Shown in pieces: positions 8,859 through 18,023 of a stretch of 64,000 nt of DNA. The stretch is from Williamsia limnetica (lineage in GTDB: Bacteria; Actinomycetota; Actinomycetes; Mycobacteriales; Mycobacteriaceae), in the NCBI RefSeq assembly GCF_003217475.1, contig NZ_QJSP01000012.1, forward strand, positions 177,540-241,539, written 5' to 3'. The notes under the pieces were generated by a model, which made no database searches, was not told the origin of the DNA, and saw only the letters and a list, made by a program, of their open reading frames with translations. Both the position numbers and the translations under genes were made by a program. Each line of letters opens with the position of its first letter. Position 1 is the first letter of the stretch.

Positions 8859-10549
8859 ACGACTATGACGTGGTGATCGTCGGCTCGGGTTTCGGTGGAT
8901 CGGTTGCCGCACTGCGACTGGCCGAGAAGGGCTACAAAGTCGCTGTCCTGGAGGCCGGCCGCCGATTTGCGGACGATGAACTGCCGAAGACGAGCTGGCG
9001 GCTCCGCAAATACCTCTGGGCGCCCTGGATGGGTTGCTACGGCGTGCAACGGATCCATCTGCTTCCCGATGTGCTGGTGATGGCGGGTGCGGGAGTCGGA
9101 GGTGGATCCCTGAACTACGCCAACACGCTGTACAAACCGCCCACCAGATTCTTCGAGGACCCGCAGTGGGGGCACATCACCGACTGGCATGACGAACTCA
9201 CGCCGTACTACGACCAGGCCCGCCGGATGCTCGGTGTCGTGGACAATCCGAGCGTGACACCGGCGGACAAGGTGATGCGTGAGGTCGCCGACGACATGGG
9301 TGTCGGCTCGACGTTCACCACGACACCGGTCGGGGTGCTCTTCGGCAATCCCGGTGAGCAGGTAGCGGATCCGTTCTTCGGTGGAGCCGGGCCGGAACGC
9401 ACCGCGTGCACCGAATGCGGGTCGTGCATGACCGGGTGCCGGGTGGGGGCGAAGAACACCCTCGTCAAGAACTATTTGCACCTGGCCGAAGAGGCCGGGG
9501 TGACCGTGCTGCCGCTGACGACGGTGCGAGCGGTACGTCCTGCCGGCGATGACTACGAGATCGTCACACGACGAACGGGTGCCAAGATCCGGCGCCGTGA
9601 GAAGAGCATCTTCGCGGGGCAGGTCGTCTTCGCCGCAGGCACGTACGGCACGCAGAAGCTACTGCTCGCGATGAAAGAGACCGGACAGCTCCCACATCTG
9701 TCCGATCCGCTCGGTTCGGTGGTGCGGACCAATTCCGAGGCTGTCCTGGCCGCGACCGCTCGCGACCGCAAGACCGACTACACCCAGGGCATCGCGATCA
9801 CGTCGTCATTCCATCCGGACGATCACACGCACATCGAACCGGTCCGGTATGGCAAGGGCAGCAATGCCATCGGGCTGCTACAGACCGTGTTGTCCGACGG
9901 TGGTGGAAAGGTGCCCAGGATTCTGAAGACTGCCGGGGTGGCGGTGCGCAAGCCCGGTGCTTTCATGCGGAGTCTGTCAGTGCGGCACTGGTCGGAGAAG
10001 ACCGTCATCGCACTCGTGATGCAGACGGACGACAATTCTCTCGAACTCGGTTCCAAGCGCGGCATTTTCGGCAGGCAGCTCACCAGTCGCGCGGGCGCAG
10101 GTGATCCGCCGCCGGCATGGATACCACAGGGTCACGAGGCAATCCGGTTGTTGGCCGACAAGATCGGGGGAGATCCAGGCGGTTCGATGGCGGAGATCGT
10201 GAACATCCCGATGACCGCACACTTCATCGGTGGCTGCGTGATCGGCGCGGATCCGGGCGAGGGTGTCGTCGACCCCTACCATCGGATGTTCGGGCACCCC
10301 GGTCTGCACGTCGTGGACGGTTCGGCGGTCAGCGCCAACCTCGGAGTCAATCCGTCGTTGACCATCGCCGCACAGGCCGAACGCGCCATCGCCTTCTGGC
10401 CGAACAAGGGCGAGATCGACGAACGTCCCGATCTCGGTGCCGATTACCGACGGATCTCACCCATCCGGCCCTTGGCACCTGCGGTGCCGGAGCAGGCGCC
10501 GGGAGCCCTACGCCTGCCACTGTTCGTCCGCGACCGTCCGAATCCATGA
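8855..10549 (+). CDS. GMC-type oxidoreductase, cholesterol-oxidase-like
   Basis: 564-residue FAD enzyme of the glucose-methanol-choline family, close in length and pattern to mycobacterial ChoD. It opens with the FAD-binding GSGFGGSVAALRLAEKGY, has AGAGVGGGSLNYANTLY and a cysteine-rich CTECGSCMTGCRVGAKN segment (about residues 184-200), and ends with the family signature GVNPSLTIAAQAERA. Such enzymes oxidise a secondary alcohol, often on a sterol or terpenoid, to a ketone. Whether it uses oxygen or another acceptor cannot be told. It sits between the monooxygenase (4-nt overlap) and the decarboxylase-like gene (13-nt gap). Confidence 0.88.
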   Translation: MNDYDVVIVGSGFGGSVAALRLAEKGYKVAVLEAGRRFADDELPKTSWRLRKYLWAPWMGCYGVQRIHLLPDVLVMAGAGVGGGSLNYANTLYKPPTRFFEDPQWGHITDWHDELTPYYDQARRMLGVVDNPSVTPADKVMREVADDMGVGSTFTTTPVGVLFGNPGEQVADPFFGGAGPERTACTECGSCMTGCRVGAKNTLVKNYLHLAEEAGVTVLPLTTVRAVRPAGDDYEIVTRRTGAKIRRREKSIFAGQVVFAAGTYGTQKLLLAMKETGQLPHLSDPLGSVVRTNSEAVLAATARDRKTDYTQGIAITSSFHPDDHTHIEPVRYGKGSNAIGLLQTVLSDGGGKVPRILKTAGVAVRKPGAFMRSLSVRHWSEKTVIALVMQTDDNSLELGSKRGIFGRQLTSRAGAGDPPPAWIPQGHEAIRLLADKIGGDPGGSMAEIVNIPMTAHFIGGCVIGADPGEGVVDPYHRMFGHPGLHVVDGSAVSANLGVNPSLTIAAQAERAIAFWPNKGEIDERPDLGADYRRISPIRPLAPAVPEQAPGALRLPLFVRDRPNP

Positions 10550-10562
10550 AGGGAGCCTGCTG

Positions 10563-11231
10563 ATGTGGAGTGTGGCCGAGTCAGATGTCGACCCCGGCGA
10601 GGTGCCGGTGAGCGCGCCGCCACCTTGGCCTGCGAACGTGCGCGCCACCATCTGGTGGCATCGCAGTACCGATGCCGCGAAAGATATCGGGGCCCAAGCC
10701 GCCGGCAACTCGGAGTCGACGATCGGTATCACCTTGGGCATGGTGGTCGACTACCTCGATTCGCCGGTCGGACCGTACCGGGAAATCCTCGCCAGCCCGG
10801 TACTACGCCGTCCCGGCGGCAGTCTGGGCCGGATGCCGCGGATCTCGGTGCCGTTCATCGCGGTCGACTCAGCGGCATCGGTGCATGGTGGTCGCGAGCA
10901 TTGGCAACTCCCGAAGGTGCTGGCCGCGTTCACTGGTGACGTCTTGGCAGGCGCGGGGGCGAGTGGCCCGGAATGGGCGGTGCAGACGCAGTCCGACGCC
11001 CGCGGTCCCGCCTTTCCGATCAAGGGCGGGATCGGCTTCGCACAACCGTCCGCGGGCGGTCTGGCCATCGCGGGGTCGACACTCACCGGGAAGGCCCGGT
11101 ACGCGCGGGTGACGGTGCTGTCAGACGGCCCGACGCTGACGTCGTGGCTCAAACCGGGCACCCATCACGGCCTTCAGATCGTTTCCGGCCGAATGGAAAC
11201 CGGTGTGGGCAAAACCATCTCGCACGATTGA
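10563..11231 (+). CDS. Acetoacetate-decarboxylase-like protein
   Basis: 222-residue protein with the fold pattern of the acetoacetate decarboxylase family: a short ARATIWWH start, PGGSLGRMPRISVPFIAVDS, then VHGGREHWQLPKVLAAF (about residues 104-120), which parallels the GRE-xxxPKKLA segment of that family. The Schiff-base lysine of true acetoacetate decarboxylase is not clearly identifiable, so decarboxylation is not assured. The ATG at 10563 is preceded by the ribosome-binding site gaaggga. As the last gene of the tetR set it ends 16 nt from the convergent molybdenum hydroxylase gene, with no obvious terminator between. Confidence 0.75.
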   Translation: MWSVAESDVDPGEVPVSAPPPWPANVRATIWWHRSTDAAKDIGAQAAGNSESTIGITLGMVVDYLDSPVGPYREILASPVLRRPGGSLGRMPRISVPFIAVDSAASVHGGREHWQLPKVLAAFTGDVLAGAGASGPEWAVQTQSDARGPAFPIKGGIGFAQPSAGGLAIAGSTLTGKARYARVTVLSDGPTLTSWLKPGTHHGLQIVSGRMETGVGKTISHD

Positions 11232-11247
11232 CGCCCAAGGGGCACGG

Positions 11248-13980
11248 TCAACGGTTGATGGCGTGCCAAACCCGCGGCGGGTTCATCGGTAGCTGGTACA
11301 CGCGGACCCCGATGGCGTCTCGGATGGCGCTCTCGAGCGCGGGTGCCACCGGGTTGTACGGCGACTCGCTCATCGATTTGGCACCCAGCGGGCCGATGAC
11401 ATCGTAGGTGTCGGCGAAGTAGACCTCGGTGTTCGGCACGTCGGCGATCTGCGGGATGTGGTAATTGCGCAGGACCTGCGTGATGACGTGCCCGTTCTCC
11501 AGGATCATCTCTTCGTACAGCGCGCTGCCGATGGCCTGTGCGGCACCGCCTTCTATCTGTCCACGACACTGCTGGGGGTTCATCACCACGCCGGCGTCTG
11601 CGGACTGCAGCGAGTGCAGGATCCGGACCTCGCCCGTGGACGTGTTGACCCCCACCCGGAACGCGTGCACGTTGAACGCGGTCGACCGCGGGCTGCCGTC
11701 GTGCTTGCCCTCCGCCGACAACGGTCCGCCGTGTGCCGCCGTGATTCCGACCAGGTCGATGAACTTCGAACCCGCCTGAATGCCCTGGGGACCCAGCACA
11801 CAGGCCGAGGGGTCCACCTCGAGGGCCCGCGCGGCGACATCGATCATCCTGGTGCGCAGACGATCGCATGCGGAGCGCAGGGCCTTTCCGGCCACGACGG
11901 TGCCGGCAGATCCGAATGCGCCGGTGTCGTAGCCGATCTCGTCGGTGTCGGCTTGCCGAATCATGATCTGACCCGGCGGGCACCCCAACGCCGACGCCGC
12001 GATCTGTGTCATCACGGTGGTGGTGCCGTTGCCGAATTCTGCGGTACCCACCGCAGCCACGTACTCACCGTCCGTGGTCAGGTTCATCGCCGCCTCAGCG
12101 AAGTGTCCGCGCGGCGGGATGGTGGCGATCATCGCGGCTGCCATGCCTTCCCCGATCTGCCAGTCCGGCAGCTGCTCGAGATCAAAGCCTGCGCGTAGCG
12201 GGTCGGCCCTGCCTGCAACCAGGCCCTGCTGCGCCAGATCGATGCACTGGTCGAGTCCATAGCTGCCGAACTCGAGATCGCCCTCTTCGACCTCCCACGA
12301 CACGAAATCGTCACCCGGGACCACAACGTTGAGTCGGCGCATCTCGAACGGGTCGATGCCCAGGCGGGCGGCCAATTCGTCGATGGCACCTTCGATACCG
12401 AAGGCGACCTGGCCCAGGCCGTATCCGCGGAAGGCGCCGGAGGGAATGTTGTTGGTGTACACCGCGCGGGCGTCGACGTGCTTGTTCGGACTCCGGTAGA
12501 GCGCGACGGATTCGCTGCATCCGTGGAACATCACGCCGCCACTGTGGTTTCCGTAGGCGCCGGCGTCGGAGAGCACTGACACCGACAACGCCGTCAGCAC
12601 GCCGTCCGCGCCCGCGGCGGCGGTCACGTCCACCCGCATCGGGTGACGACACGGCGCGACGGTGAACTGGTCGGTCCTGGTGAACTCGTAGACCGCCGGC
12701 CGGCCGGTCTTGAGCATCGCCAGCACCACCAGGTCTTCGGTGAGCAGCTCCTGTTTGCCGCCGAATCCGCCGCCCACCCGCGCCGCGTACACCCGCACCT
12801 GGTTCTGGGAGAAACCGAAGATGTGGCACAACTCGTTCCGGATGAGGAACGGCACCTGGGTGCTCGAGCGCACCACGATGCGCCCCTCCTCGTCGCGCCA
12901 GCCGACCGCGCCGTGGGTCTCGAGATGGGTGTGTTGGACGCGTGCGGTCTGCCACCTGCCCGTGACCACCGCGCCACCGGTGTCGCGGGCGAGCGCGATA
13001 CCCGCGTCGATGTCGCCGACCGTGCCGTCCAGTGCGGCAACGAGATTGCTTCCCGGATCAGCGATGCGAGCTTCGGGTCCTTTGTCGCCGTGCACGAGCG
13101 GCGTGCCGGGCTCGGAGGCCCGGGCGGGATCGAAGTTGGCCGGGAGGATCTCGTAGTCCACGGCGATCAGTGCGCTCGCCCTGCGCGCGATGGTCATCGA
13201 ATCCGCGACCACCGCAGCGACCCGTTGACCCACGAACCGGAGGGTGGTGTCGAAGATGCGGCTGTCGTCCGGGTCGTCGAGCCGGTTGTCGTGGCGTGCC
13301 GTCGAGAAGAGCACGCCGGGATCGTCGTGGTGGGTGAGTACCGCACGCACTCCCGGAACCCGTTCCGCGTCGGTGGTGTCGATGGACACTATGCGGGCGT
13401 GGGGGTGCGGGCTGCCGATCATCGCGACGTGCCCGAGGTCCGCGGGTAGGCGATCCATCGTGTACGGCTCGGTGCCGGTGACGATGCGCGGTGCAGCGGG
13501 CGCCTGGACCGACTTGCCCACCGACAGCCCTGGATCACCTGCCGCGACCTTCTCGGTGCCCACCACTGCGTCCAGCGCATCGCGGATGGAGCGGTAGCCG
13601 GTGCAGCGACACAGGTTTCCCTTGAGACTGTTCGGCAGGTCGGAGAGCTGCCCGTCGTCGAGTGTGCTGGCGGTGACCACCATCCCGGCGGTACAGAACC
13701 CGCACTGGAAGCCGGCTGCGTCGACGAATCTCTGCTGCATCGGGTGCAGGTTGTCAGGTGTCCCGAGACCCGCCACCGTTGTGACGTCGGCGTCTGCGAC
13801 CCGGTATGCGGGAATGATGCAGGAGTGTTGAGGTTTGCCGTCGATGAGGACCGAACATGCGCCGCAGTCTCCGGCGTCGCATCCCTTCTTCACCCCGTCC
13901 TGCCCCTGTTCGCGTAAGAACGTGCGCAGACACTGTCCCGGCGCCGGTACGGCGTCGACAACCTGACCGTTGATTCTCAC
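11248..13980 (-). CDS. Xanthine dehydrogenase-type molybdenum hydroxylase, fused [2Fe-2S] and molybdopterin subunits
   Basis: 910-residue subunit that joins two normally separate parts. Residues 1-165 form the ferredoxin-like domain: Cys34, Cys39, Cys42 and Cys54 bind one [2Fe-2S] cluster and CGFC plus CRCTGY bind the second. The rest is the molybdopterin-binding region with GGGFGGKQE, AFRGYGLGQ and GGAAQAIGSALYEE. With the FAD subunit encoded just upstream it should hydroxylate a purine such as xanthine to urate; the neighbouring 8-oxoguanine deaminase and the uricase block 15 kb away fit this. It starts with GTG at 13980, overlapping the FAD gene stop by 4 nt, with the ribosome-binding site gagggcgg. 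Other substrates, for example nicotinate or aldehydes, cannot be excluded. Confidence 0.9.
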   Translation of the reverse strand: MRINGQVVDAVPAPGQCLRTFLREQGQDGVKKGCDAGDCGACSVLIDGKPQHSCIIPAYRVADADVTTVAGLGTPDNLHPMQQRFVDAAGFQCGFCTAGMVVTASTLDDGQLSDLPNSLKGNLCRCTGYRSIRDALDAVVGTEKVAAGDPGLSVGKSVQAPAAPRIVTGTEPYTMDRLPADLGHVAMIGSPHPHARIVSIDTTDAERVPGVRAVLTHHDDPGVLFSTARHDNRLDDPDDSRIFDTTLRFVGQRVAAVVADSMTIARRASALIAVDYEILPANFDPARASEPGTPLVHGDKGPEARIADPGSNLVAALDGTVGDIDAGIALARDTGGAVVTGRWQTARVQHTHLETHGAVGWRDEEGRIVVRSSTQVPFLIRNELCHIFGFSQNQVRVYAARVGGGFGGKQELLTEDLVVLAMLKTGRPAVYEFTRTDQFTVAPCRHPMRVDVTAAAGADGVLTALSVSVLSDAGAYGNHSGGVMFHGCSESVALYRSPNKHVDARAVYTNNIPSGAFRGYGLGQVAFGIEGAIDELAARLGIDPFEMRRLNVVVPGDDFVSWEVEEGDLEFGSYGLDQCIDLAQQGLVAGRADPLRAGFDLEQLPDWQIGEGMAAAMIATIPPRGHFAEAAMNLTTDGEYVAAVGTAEFGNGTTTVMTQIAASALGCPPGQIMIRQADTDEIGYDTGAFGSAGTVVAGKALRSACDRLRTRMIDVAARALEVDPSACVLGPQGIQAGSKFIDLVGITAAHGGPLSAEGKHDGSPRSTAFNVHAFRVGVNTSTGEVRILHSLQSADAGVVMNPQQCRGQIEGGAAQAIGSALYEEMILENGHVITQVLRNYHIPQIADVPNTEVYFADTYDVIGPLGAKSMSESPYNPVAPALESAIRDAIGVRVYQLPMNPPRVWHAINR

Positions 13981-14813
13981 GATCGACCGCCCTCCATTCG
14001 TCCACTCCCGGTCAGTTCGACGACCACGGCTCTGGTCAACACACCCGTCACCTGTCGACGCCAGCCTGCCTCACCGTGCGGATCGGAATAGTAGGCGTGA
14101 GCGGGTATCGACGAGTAGACCTGCGCCACGACGTCGGCGGGGTCGTCGGAGTCCGTGGCGATCACATATGGGACATCTGTTGCGGCGGTGACCGACACGA
14201 CGATCCCGGTCGGTGTCGCCCGGCCGATCACCACTGCCCCCGATCGGCCGAGCGGCGACATCGCTATCTTGCGCAGGGTCGCCGGCTGCCGTAGCGCCGC
14301 GGCGGGTAGCCGGATCGACCGCAGGACGTCACCTGGCCGGAGTATGGTGCGGGCTATTCCGGTGACGAATTCATTTGTGGAGCAGCGGAGATCGGTCCCG
14401 TCGGCCTTCCAGACCAGCAGCTCCGCATCGAGTGCGGACGCCATCGAGATCATCGCTCCGGCGGGAAAACCGAGGCAGATATTGCCGCCGATGGTGGCGT
14501 TCTGCCAGATCTTGAACGACGCGAGCAACGCCTGCGCGGCCTGCCTGAAGACGCCGACGGCAGCCCACTCAGGTGGATAGGTGGCCGCCAGGAGAGTGGA
14601 GATGCTGCAGGTCGCGGCAATCTCCAGGCCGGCCTCGGTGATGGTCAGAGCAGGCCAGTCCATGGCGCTCAAATCGATGATTCGGCGCAGATGCAGCTGG
14701 GGTTCGCTCATCAGCCACGTGCCGCCCGCCATCACCCCGTCGGTTGCGCACAGGCCGGCGAGATCCGCGCGGGTTCGCGGCATCTCGACGGAGTCGATGG
14801 TGTGCAGATCCAT
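13977..14813 (-). CDS. FAD-binding subunit of molybdenum hydroxylase
   Basis: 278-residue protein of the CoxM/XdhB type, which carries FAD and passes electrons from the iron-sulfur clusters to NAD or another acceptor. The two FAD-binding stretches are visible: VMAGGTWLMSE (about residues 27-37, the AGGTDL-like loop) and NATIGGNICLGFPAGAM near residue 110. It forms one operon with the deaminase-like gene before it (stop and start share one base) and the fused Fe-S/Moco subunit after it (4-nt overlap), so the three proteins are made together. Confidence 0.9.
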   Translation of the reverse strand: MDLHTIDSVEMPRTRADLAGLCATDGVMAGGTWLMSEPQLHLRRIIDLSAMDWPALTITEAGLEIAATCSISTLLAATYPPEWAAVGVFRQAAQALLASFKIWQNATIGGNICLGFPAGAMISMASALDAELLVWKADGTDLRCSTNEFVTGIARTILRPGDVLRSIRLPAAALRQPATLRKIAMSPLGRSGAVVIGRATPTGIVVSVTAATDVPYVIATDSDDPADVVAQVYSSIPAHAYYSDPHGEAGWRRQVTGVLTRAVVVELTGSGRMEGGRS

Positions 14814-16168
14814 CAGCCGGCCTTCGCGATCAGTGCCCGGTGGGCCGAAGCCACCGACGCCGCAACCTCGTCGGCGTCGACTCGTGTCAGCTCGCCTTTG
14901 CTCACGACCACCTCACCGTTGACCCACGAACGTTCGATCGGTGGCACGTCACCCAAGATGAGTGCTGCCACCGGATCGGCGATGCCGCTGTGGCCCAGGC
15001 CGTCCAGCCGCCACAGCACCAGATCCGCGAGCTTGCCCGGCTCGATGGATCCGAGATTGTCATGGCCGAGCAGCCTGGCGCCGCCACGTGTTGCCAGTTC
15101 GAGAGCGGTTCGCGTGGTCATCGCGGTCGGCCCGCCGGTCGCCCGCGCCATCATGACTGCCTGGTGCGCTTCTTCGAGCATCCGGCACGACTCGTTGGAT
15201 GCCGAGCCGTCGACTCCGAGGCCCACCGGAACCCCCGCCGCGAGCAGATCCCGGGTACGGGCGATCCCGGCGCCGAGGCGGGCATTCGACGTAGGGCAAT
15301 GGGCGACCCCGCTCCTGGTTGCGGCCAGGGTGGCGATCGATGTGTCGTCGAAGTGCACTCCATGCGCAAACCAGACATCGGGACCGACCCAGCCGACGGT
15401 CTCCATGTACTCGAGCGGCGTACAGCCGAAGTGCTCTGCCGTGTATTCGGATTCATCGATTGTCTCGGCCAGATGGGTGTGCAGGCGTACGTTGTGCTCG
15501 CGTGCGAGTTCGGCGGATGCACGCAGCAGATCGGCCGTCACGGAAAAAGGGGAGCAGGGTGCGAGAGCGATCTTGACCATGGCGTCGGGGGACGGGTCGT
15601 GCCACCGCGAGATGGCACCCGCACTGGCGGTCATGATCTGGTCGATCGTCTCCACGACGCTGTCCGGTGGCAGCCCACCGTCCTTTTCACTGAGGTCCAT
15701 CGACCCGCGAGTGGGGTGGAACCGTAGGCCGACGGCCTGCGCAGCAAGGATTTCCGCCCCAAGGAGATCACCACCCTCCCTGGGAAAGACATAGTGATGG
15801 TCGGTGCTGGTGGTACATCCCGAGAGCGCGAGCCAGCCGAGTGCGCCTGTGGCAGCGACATTCACGGCCTCTTCGTCGATCCCGGCCCAGACCGGGTAGA
15901 GAGTGGTCAGCCACTCGAACAGGGTGTGGTCGGCGGCCAGGCCGCGGGTGATCCACTGATAGAGGTGGTGATGGGTGTTTATCAGCCCCGGTGTCAGGAT
16001 GCAGCCGGTGCCGTCGATAACCTCGCCGGCGTCCCTGAGCTCGTCGTCGACAGCCCCGTCGACCACCGCCGAGACCGTGTTGCCGACGATGACCACCGAT
16101 CCGCCGCGCAGCTCCCGTCGGCCCGCGTCCATCGTGACGATGTAGGCGTTCTCGATGATTGTGCTCAT
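14813..16168 (-). CDS. 8-oxoguanine deaminase-like amidohydrolase (TRZ/ATZ family)
   Basis: 451-residue metal-dependent deaminase. Metal ligands are visible in order: NTHHHLYQW (HxH type, about residue 67), HTHLAE (about 240), a later HGVHF, and the Asp in GVDGSASNES. The STDHHYVFP and HLYQWITRGL segments are those I associate with 8-oxoguanine deaminases rather than with classical guanine deaminase. The reaction would turn 8-oxoguanine into urate, or with broader specificity guanine into xanthine. It is first in the operon with the molybdenum hydroxylase, and urate breakdown genes lie at 29-31 kb. The ATG at 16168 faces the permease gene across a 139-bp divergent promoter region. Confidence 0.82.
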   Translation of the reverse strand: MSTIIENAYIVTMDAGRRELRGGSVVIVGNTVSAVVDGAVDDELRDAGEVIDGTGCILTPGLINTHHHLYQWITRGLAADHTLFEWLTTLYPVWAGIDEEAVNVAATGALGWLALSGCTTSTDHHYVFPREGGDLLGAEILAAQAVGLRFHPTRGSMDLSEKDGGLPPDSVVETIDQIMTASAGAISRWHDPSPDAMVKIALAPCSPFSVTADLLRASAELAREHNVRLHTHLAETIDESEYTAEHFGCTPLEYMETVGWVGPDVWFAHGVHFDDTSIATLAATRSGVAHCPTSNARLGAGIARTRDLLAAGVPVGLGVDGSASNESCRMLEEAHQAVMMARATGGPTAMTTRTALELATRGGARLLGHDNLGSIEPGKLADLVLWRLDGLGHSGIADPVAALILGDVPPIERSWVNGEVVVSKGELTRVDADEVAASVASAHRALIAKAG

Positions 16169-16273
16169 CACGCCACGGTACGACGGTGGAGTTACAGAAA
16201 AATGACAACTGGCCACGGCGGACCACGTCTGAGTCCTACCATTTGCGAGTCGGACAGTTCGGGTACACGCTAA

Positions 16274-16289
16274 CTGGAATCTGTTCCAG
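16274..16289. promoter_or_regulatory. Inverted repeat in the deaminase/permease divergent region
   Basis: ctggaa-tctg-ttccag is a perfect 6-bp inverted repeat 18 nt before the permease start, within the 139-bp region shared with the divergent purine operon. It could be an operator for a regulator not encoded nearby. Confidence 0.4.
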
Positions 16290-16307
16290 GCAATGGAAGG
16301 ATCCGAA

Positions 16308-17789
16308 ATGACACAAGCCACAATCAATCCGCCGCCAAAGGCCGAACCCGAACTCAAGCGGGTGATGGGTCCACGCCTGCTTCTGCTGTTCATCGTCGGC
16401 GACATACTCGGAGCCGGCGTGTACGCCGTCACCGGGCAGATGATCGACAACGTCGGCGGTATGGCGTGGTTGCCGTTCATCCTCGCCTTCGCGGTGGCGA
16501 CCCTGACAGCCTTCTCCTACCTGGAATTGGTCACCAAGTTCCCGCAGTGTGCGGGTGCTGCGCTGTACACCCAGAAAGCCTTCGGAATCCATTTCGTCAC
16601 TTTTCTGGTGGCGTTTGCGGTGGTCTGTTCGGGCATCACCAGCGCTTCGACGTCGTCGAATGTCGTCGCGGGCAATCTCTTGGAAGGTCTGCACGAATCC
16701 TTCAGCGACGCCGACGGGCTCGGCTGGTTCAACGTGCCCACGGGCACCGGTGCGCAGTTGTTCGTGGCACTGGGCTTCATGATCGTGCTCGCCTTGATCA
16801 ACCTCCGCGGTGTCGGTGAATCCGTGAAGTTCAACGTGGTGCTGACCCTGGTCGAGATGCTCGCTCTCGGAATCGTCATCGTGATCGGATTCGTCGCAGC
16901 CGGACGTGGTACCGGCGAAGGCGACATCGGCAATCTCGTGGTCTTCGAAGACGCCAACGACAAGGGCTGGTTTCTCGCGGTCACCATCGCGACGACGATC
17001 GCCTTCTTTGCCATGGTCGGGTTCGAGGACTCGGTGAACATGGTCGAGGAGGTCAAGGAACCGCAGAAGATCTTCCCGAAGATGATGCTGTCCGGTCTGG
17101 GACTCGCCTGCCTGATCTATGTCCTCGTTGTCGTGGCAGTAATCGCCGTGCTCCCACTGGACTACGACTCCGGTGATGAGGGCATCCTGCTGCACGTGGT
17201 CAGGATCGGCGCACCGTCTGTCCCGATCGACGAGATCTTCCCGTACCTGACGGTCTTCGCGGTGGCGAACACAGCGCTCATCAACATGCTCATGGCGAGT
17301 CGGCTCATCTACGGGATGTCGAAGCAGCGAGTGCTGCCGCGGTCGCTCGGCAAGGTCCTACCGAATCGGCGTTCGCCCTGGACCGCGATCATCTTCACGA
17401 CGATCCTCTCGTTCGCGCTGATCATCGTCGTGAACCAGTTGTCCGACAATGACGTCGTGGCGGCGCTGTCGGGTACCACCGGTTTGTTGCTGCTGTGTGT
17501 GTTCGCGGTCGTGAACGTCGCGTGCCTCGTCCTCAAGAGAGGCCAGGACAAGACGTTCTTCCGGGCCCCGGTATGGATTCCCGTGCTCGGCGCCGTGCTC
17601 TGCTTGTTCCTTGCCGGCCCGTGGGCCCGCACCGACACGCAGATGATCCAGTACAAGATCGCAGGCGTGATGCTGCTCCTGGGCGTCGTCCTCTGGGGCG
17701 TCACGTACCTGGTCAACAAGATGGAAGACCGGGGGACGGGATTCGAGGACGCTGCGGCCCTCGAAGATGACGACACCCCGGTCAGGTGA
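16308..17789 (+). CDS. APC superfamily amino acid/polyamine-type permease
   Basis: 493-residue integral membrane protein with about 12 hydrophobic segments. The start of the first (LLLLFIVGDILGAGVYAVTG, about residues 25-44) carries the unwound GAGVY motif typical of APC transporters, and FFAMVGFEDSVNMVEEVK contains the helix-6 G-F-E pattern. Substrate is not predictable from sequence; location opposite the purine deaminase operon hints at a nitrogen compound. The ATG at 16308 was preferred over 16293 because ggaagg lies 6 nt before it. The C-terminus is acidic and cytoplasmic. Confidence 0.88.
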   Translation: MTQATINPPPKAEPELKRVMGPRLLLLFIVGDILGAGVYAVTGQMIDNVGGMAWLPFILAFAVATLTAFSYLELVTKFPQCAGAALYTQKAFGIHFVTFLVAFAVVCSGITSASTSSNVVAGNLLEGLHESFSDADGLGWFNVPTGTGAQLFVALGFMIVLALINLRGVGESVKFNVVLTLVEMLALGIVIVIGFVAAGRGTGEGDIGNLVVFEDANDKGWFLAVTIATTIAFFAMVGFEDSVNMVEEVKEPQKIFPKMMLSGLGLACLIYVLVVVAVIAVLPLDYDSGDEGILLHVVRIGAPSVPIDEIFPYLTVFAVANTALINMLMASRLIYGMSKQRVLPRSLGKVLPNRRSPWTAIIFTTILSFALIIVVNQLSDNDVVAALSGTTGLLLLCVFAVVNVACLVLKRGQDKTFFRAPVWIPVLGAVLCLFLAGPWARTDTQMIQYKIAGVMLLLGVVLWGVTYLVNKMEDRGTGFEDAAALEDDDTPVR

Positions 17790-18023
17790 GACGACGCGCC
17801 TGATCCGTCCGCTCGACGACTACAGCCTCCCGTACAACGCACACCGAGCGCCTGACCCTGCGTGAGTTCTTCGCCCGGTCGTAGAGTTGTCGGGCCGTGC
17901 AGGGAATCAGCTCAGGCGCGCTTCGACGCCTGAGGTCGGTGGTCGCATTCTGCGATTCACTGCACCGCGCCGGGTGAAGTCGTGGTGAGGTTGTTCAGTG
18001 TCCGTGAGCGTGGAGGAGCGTTG

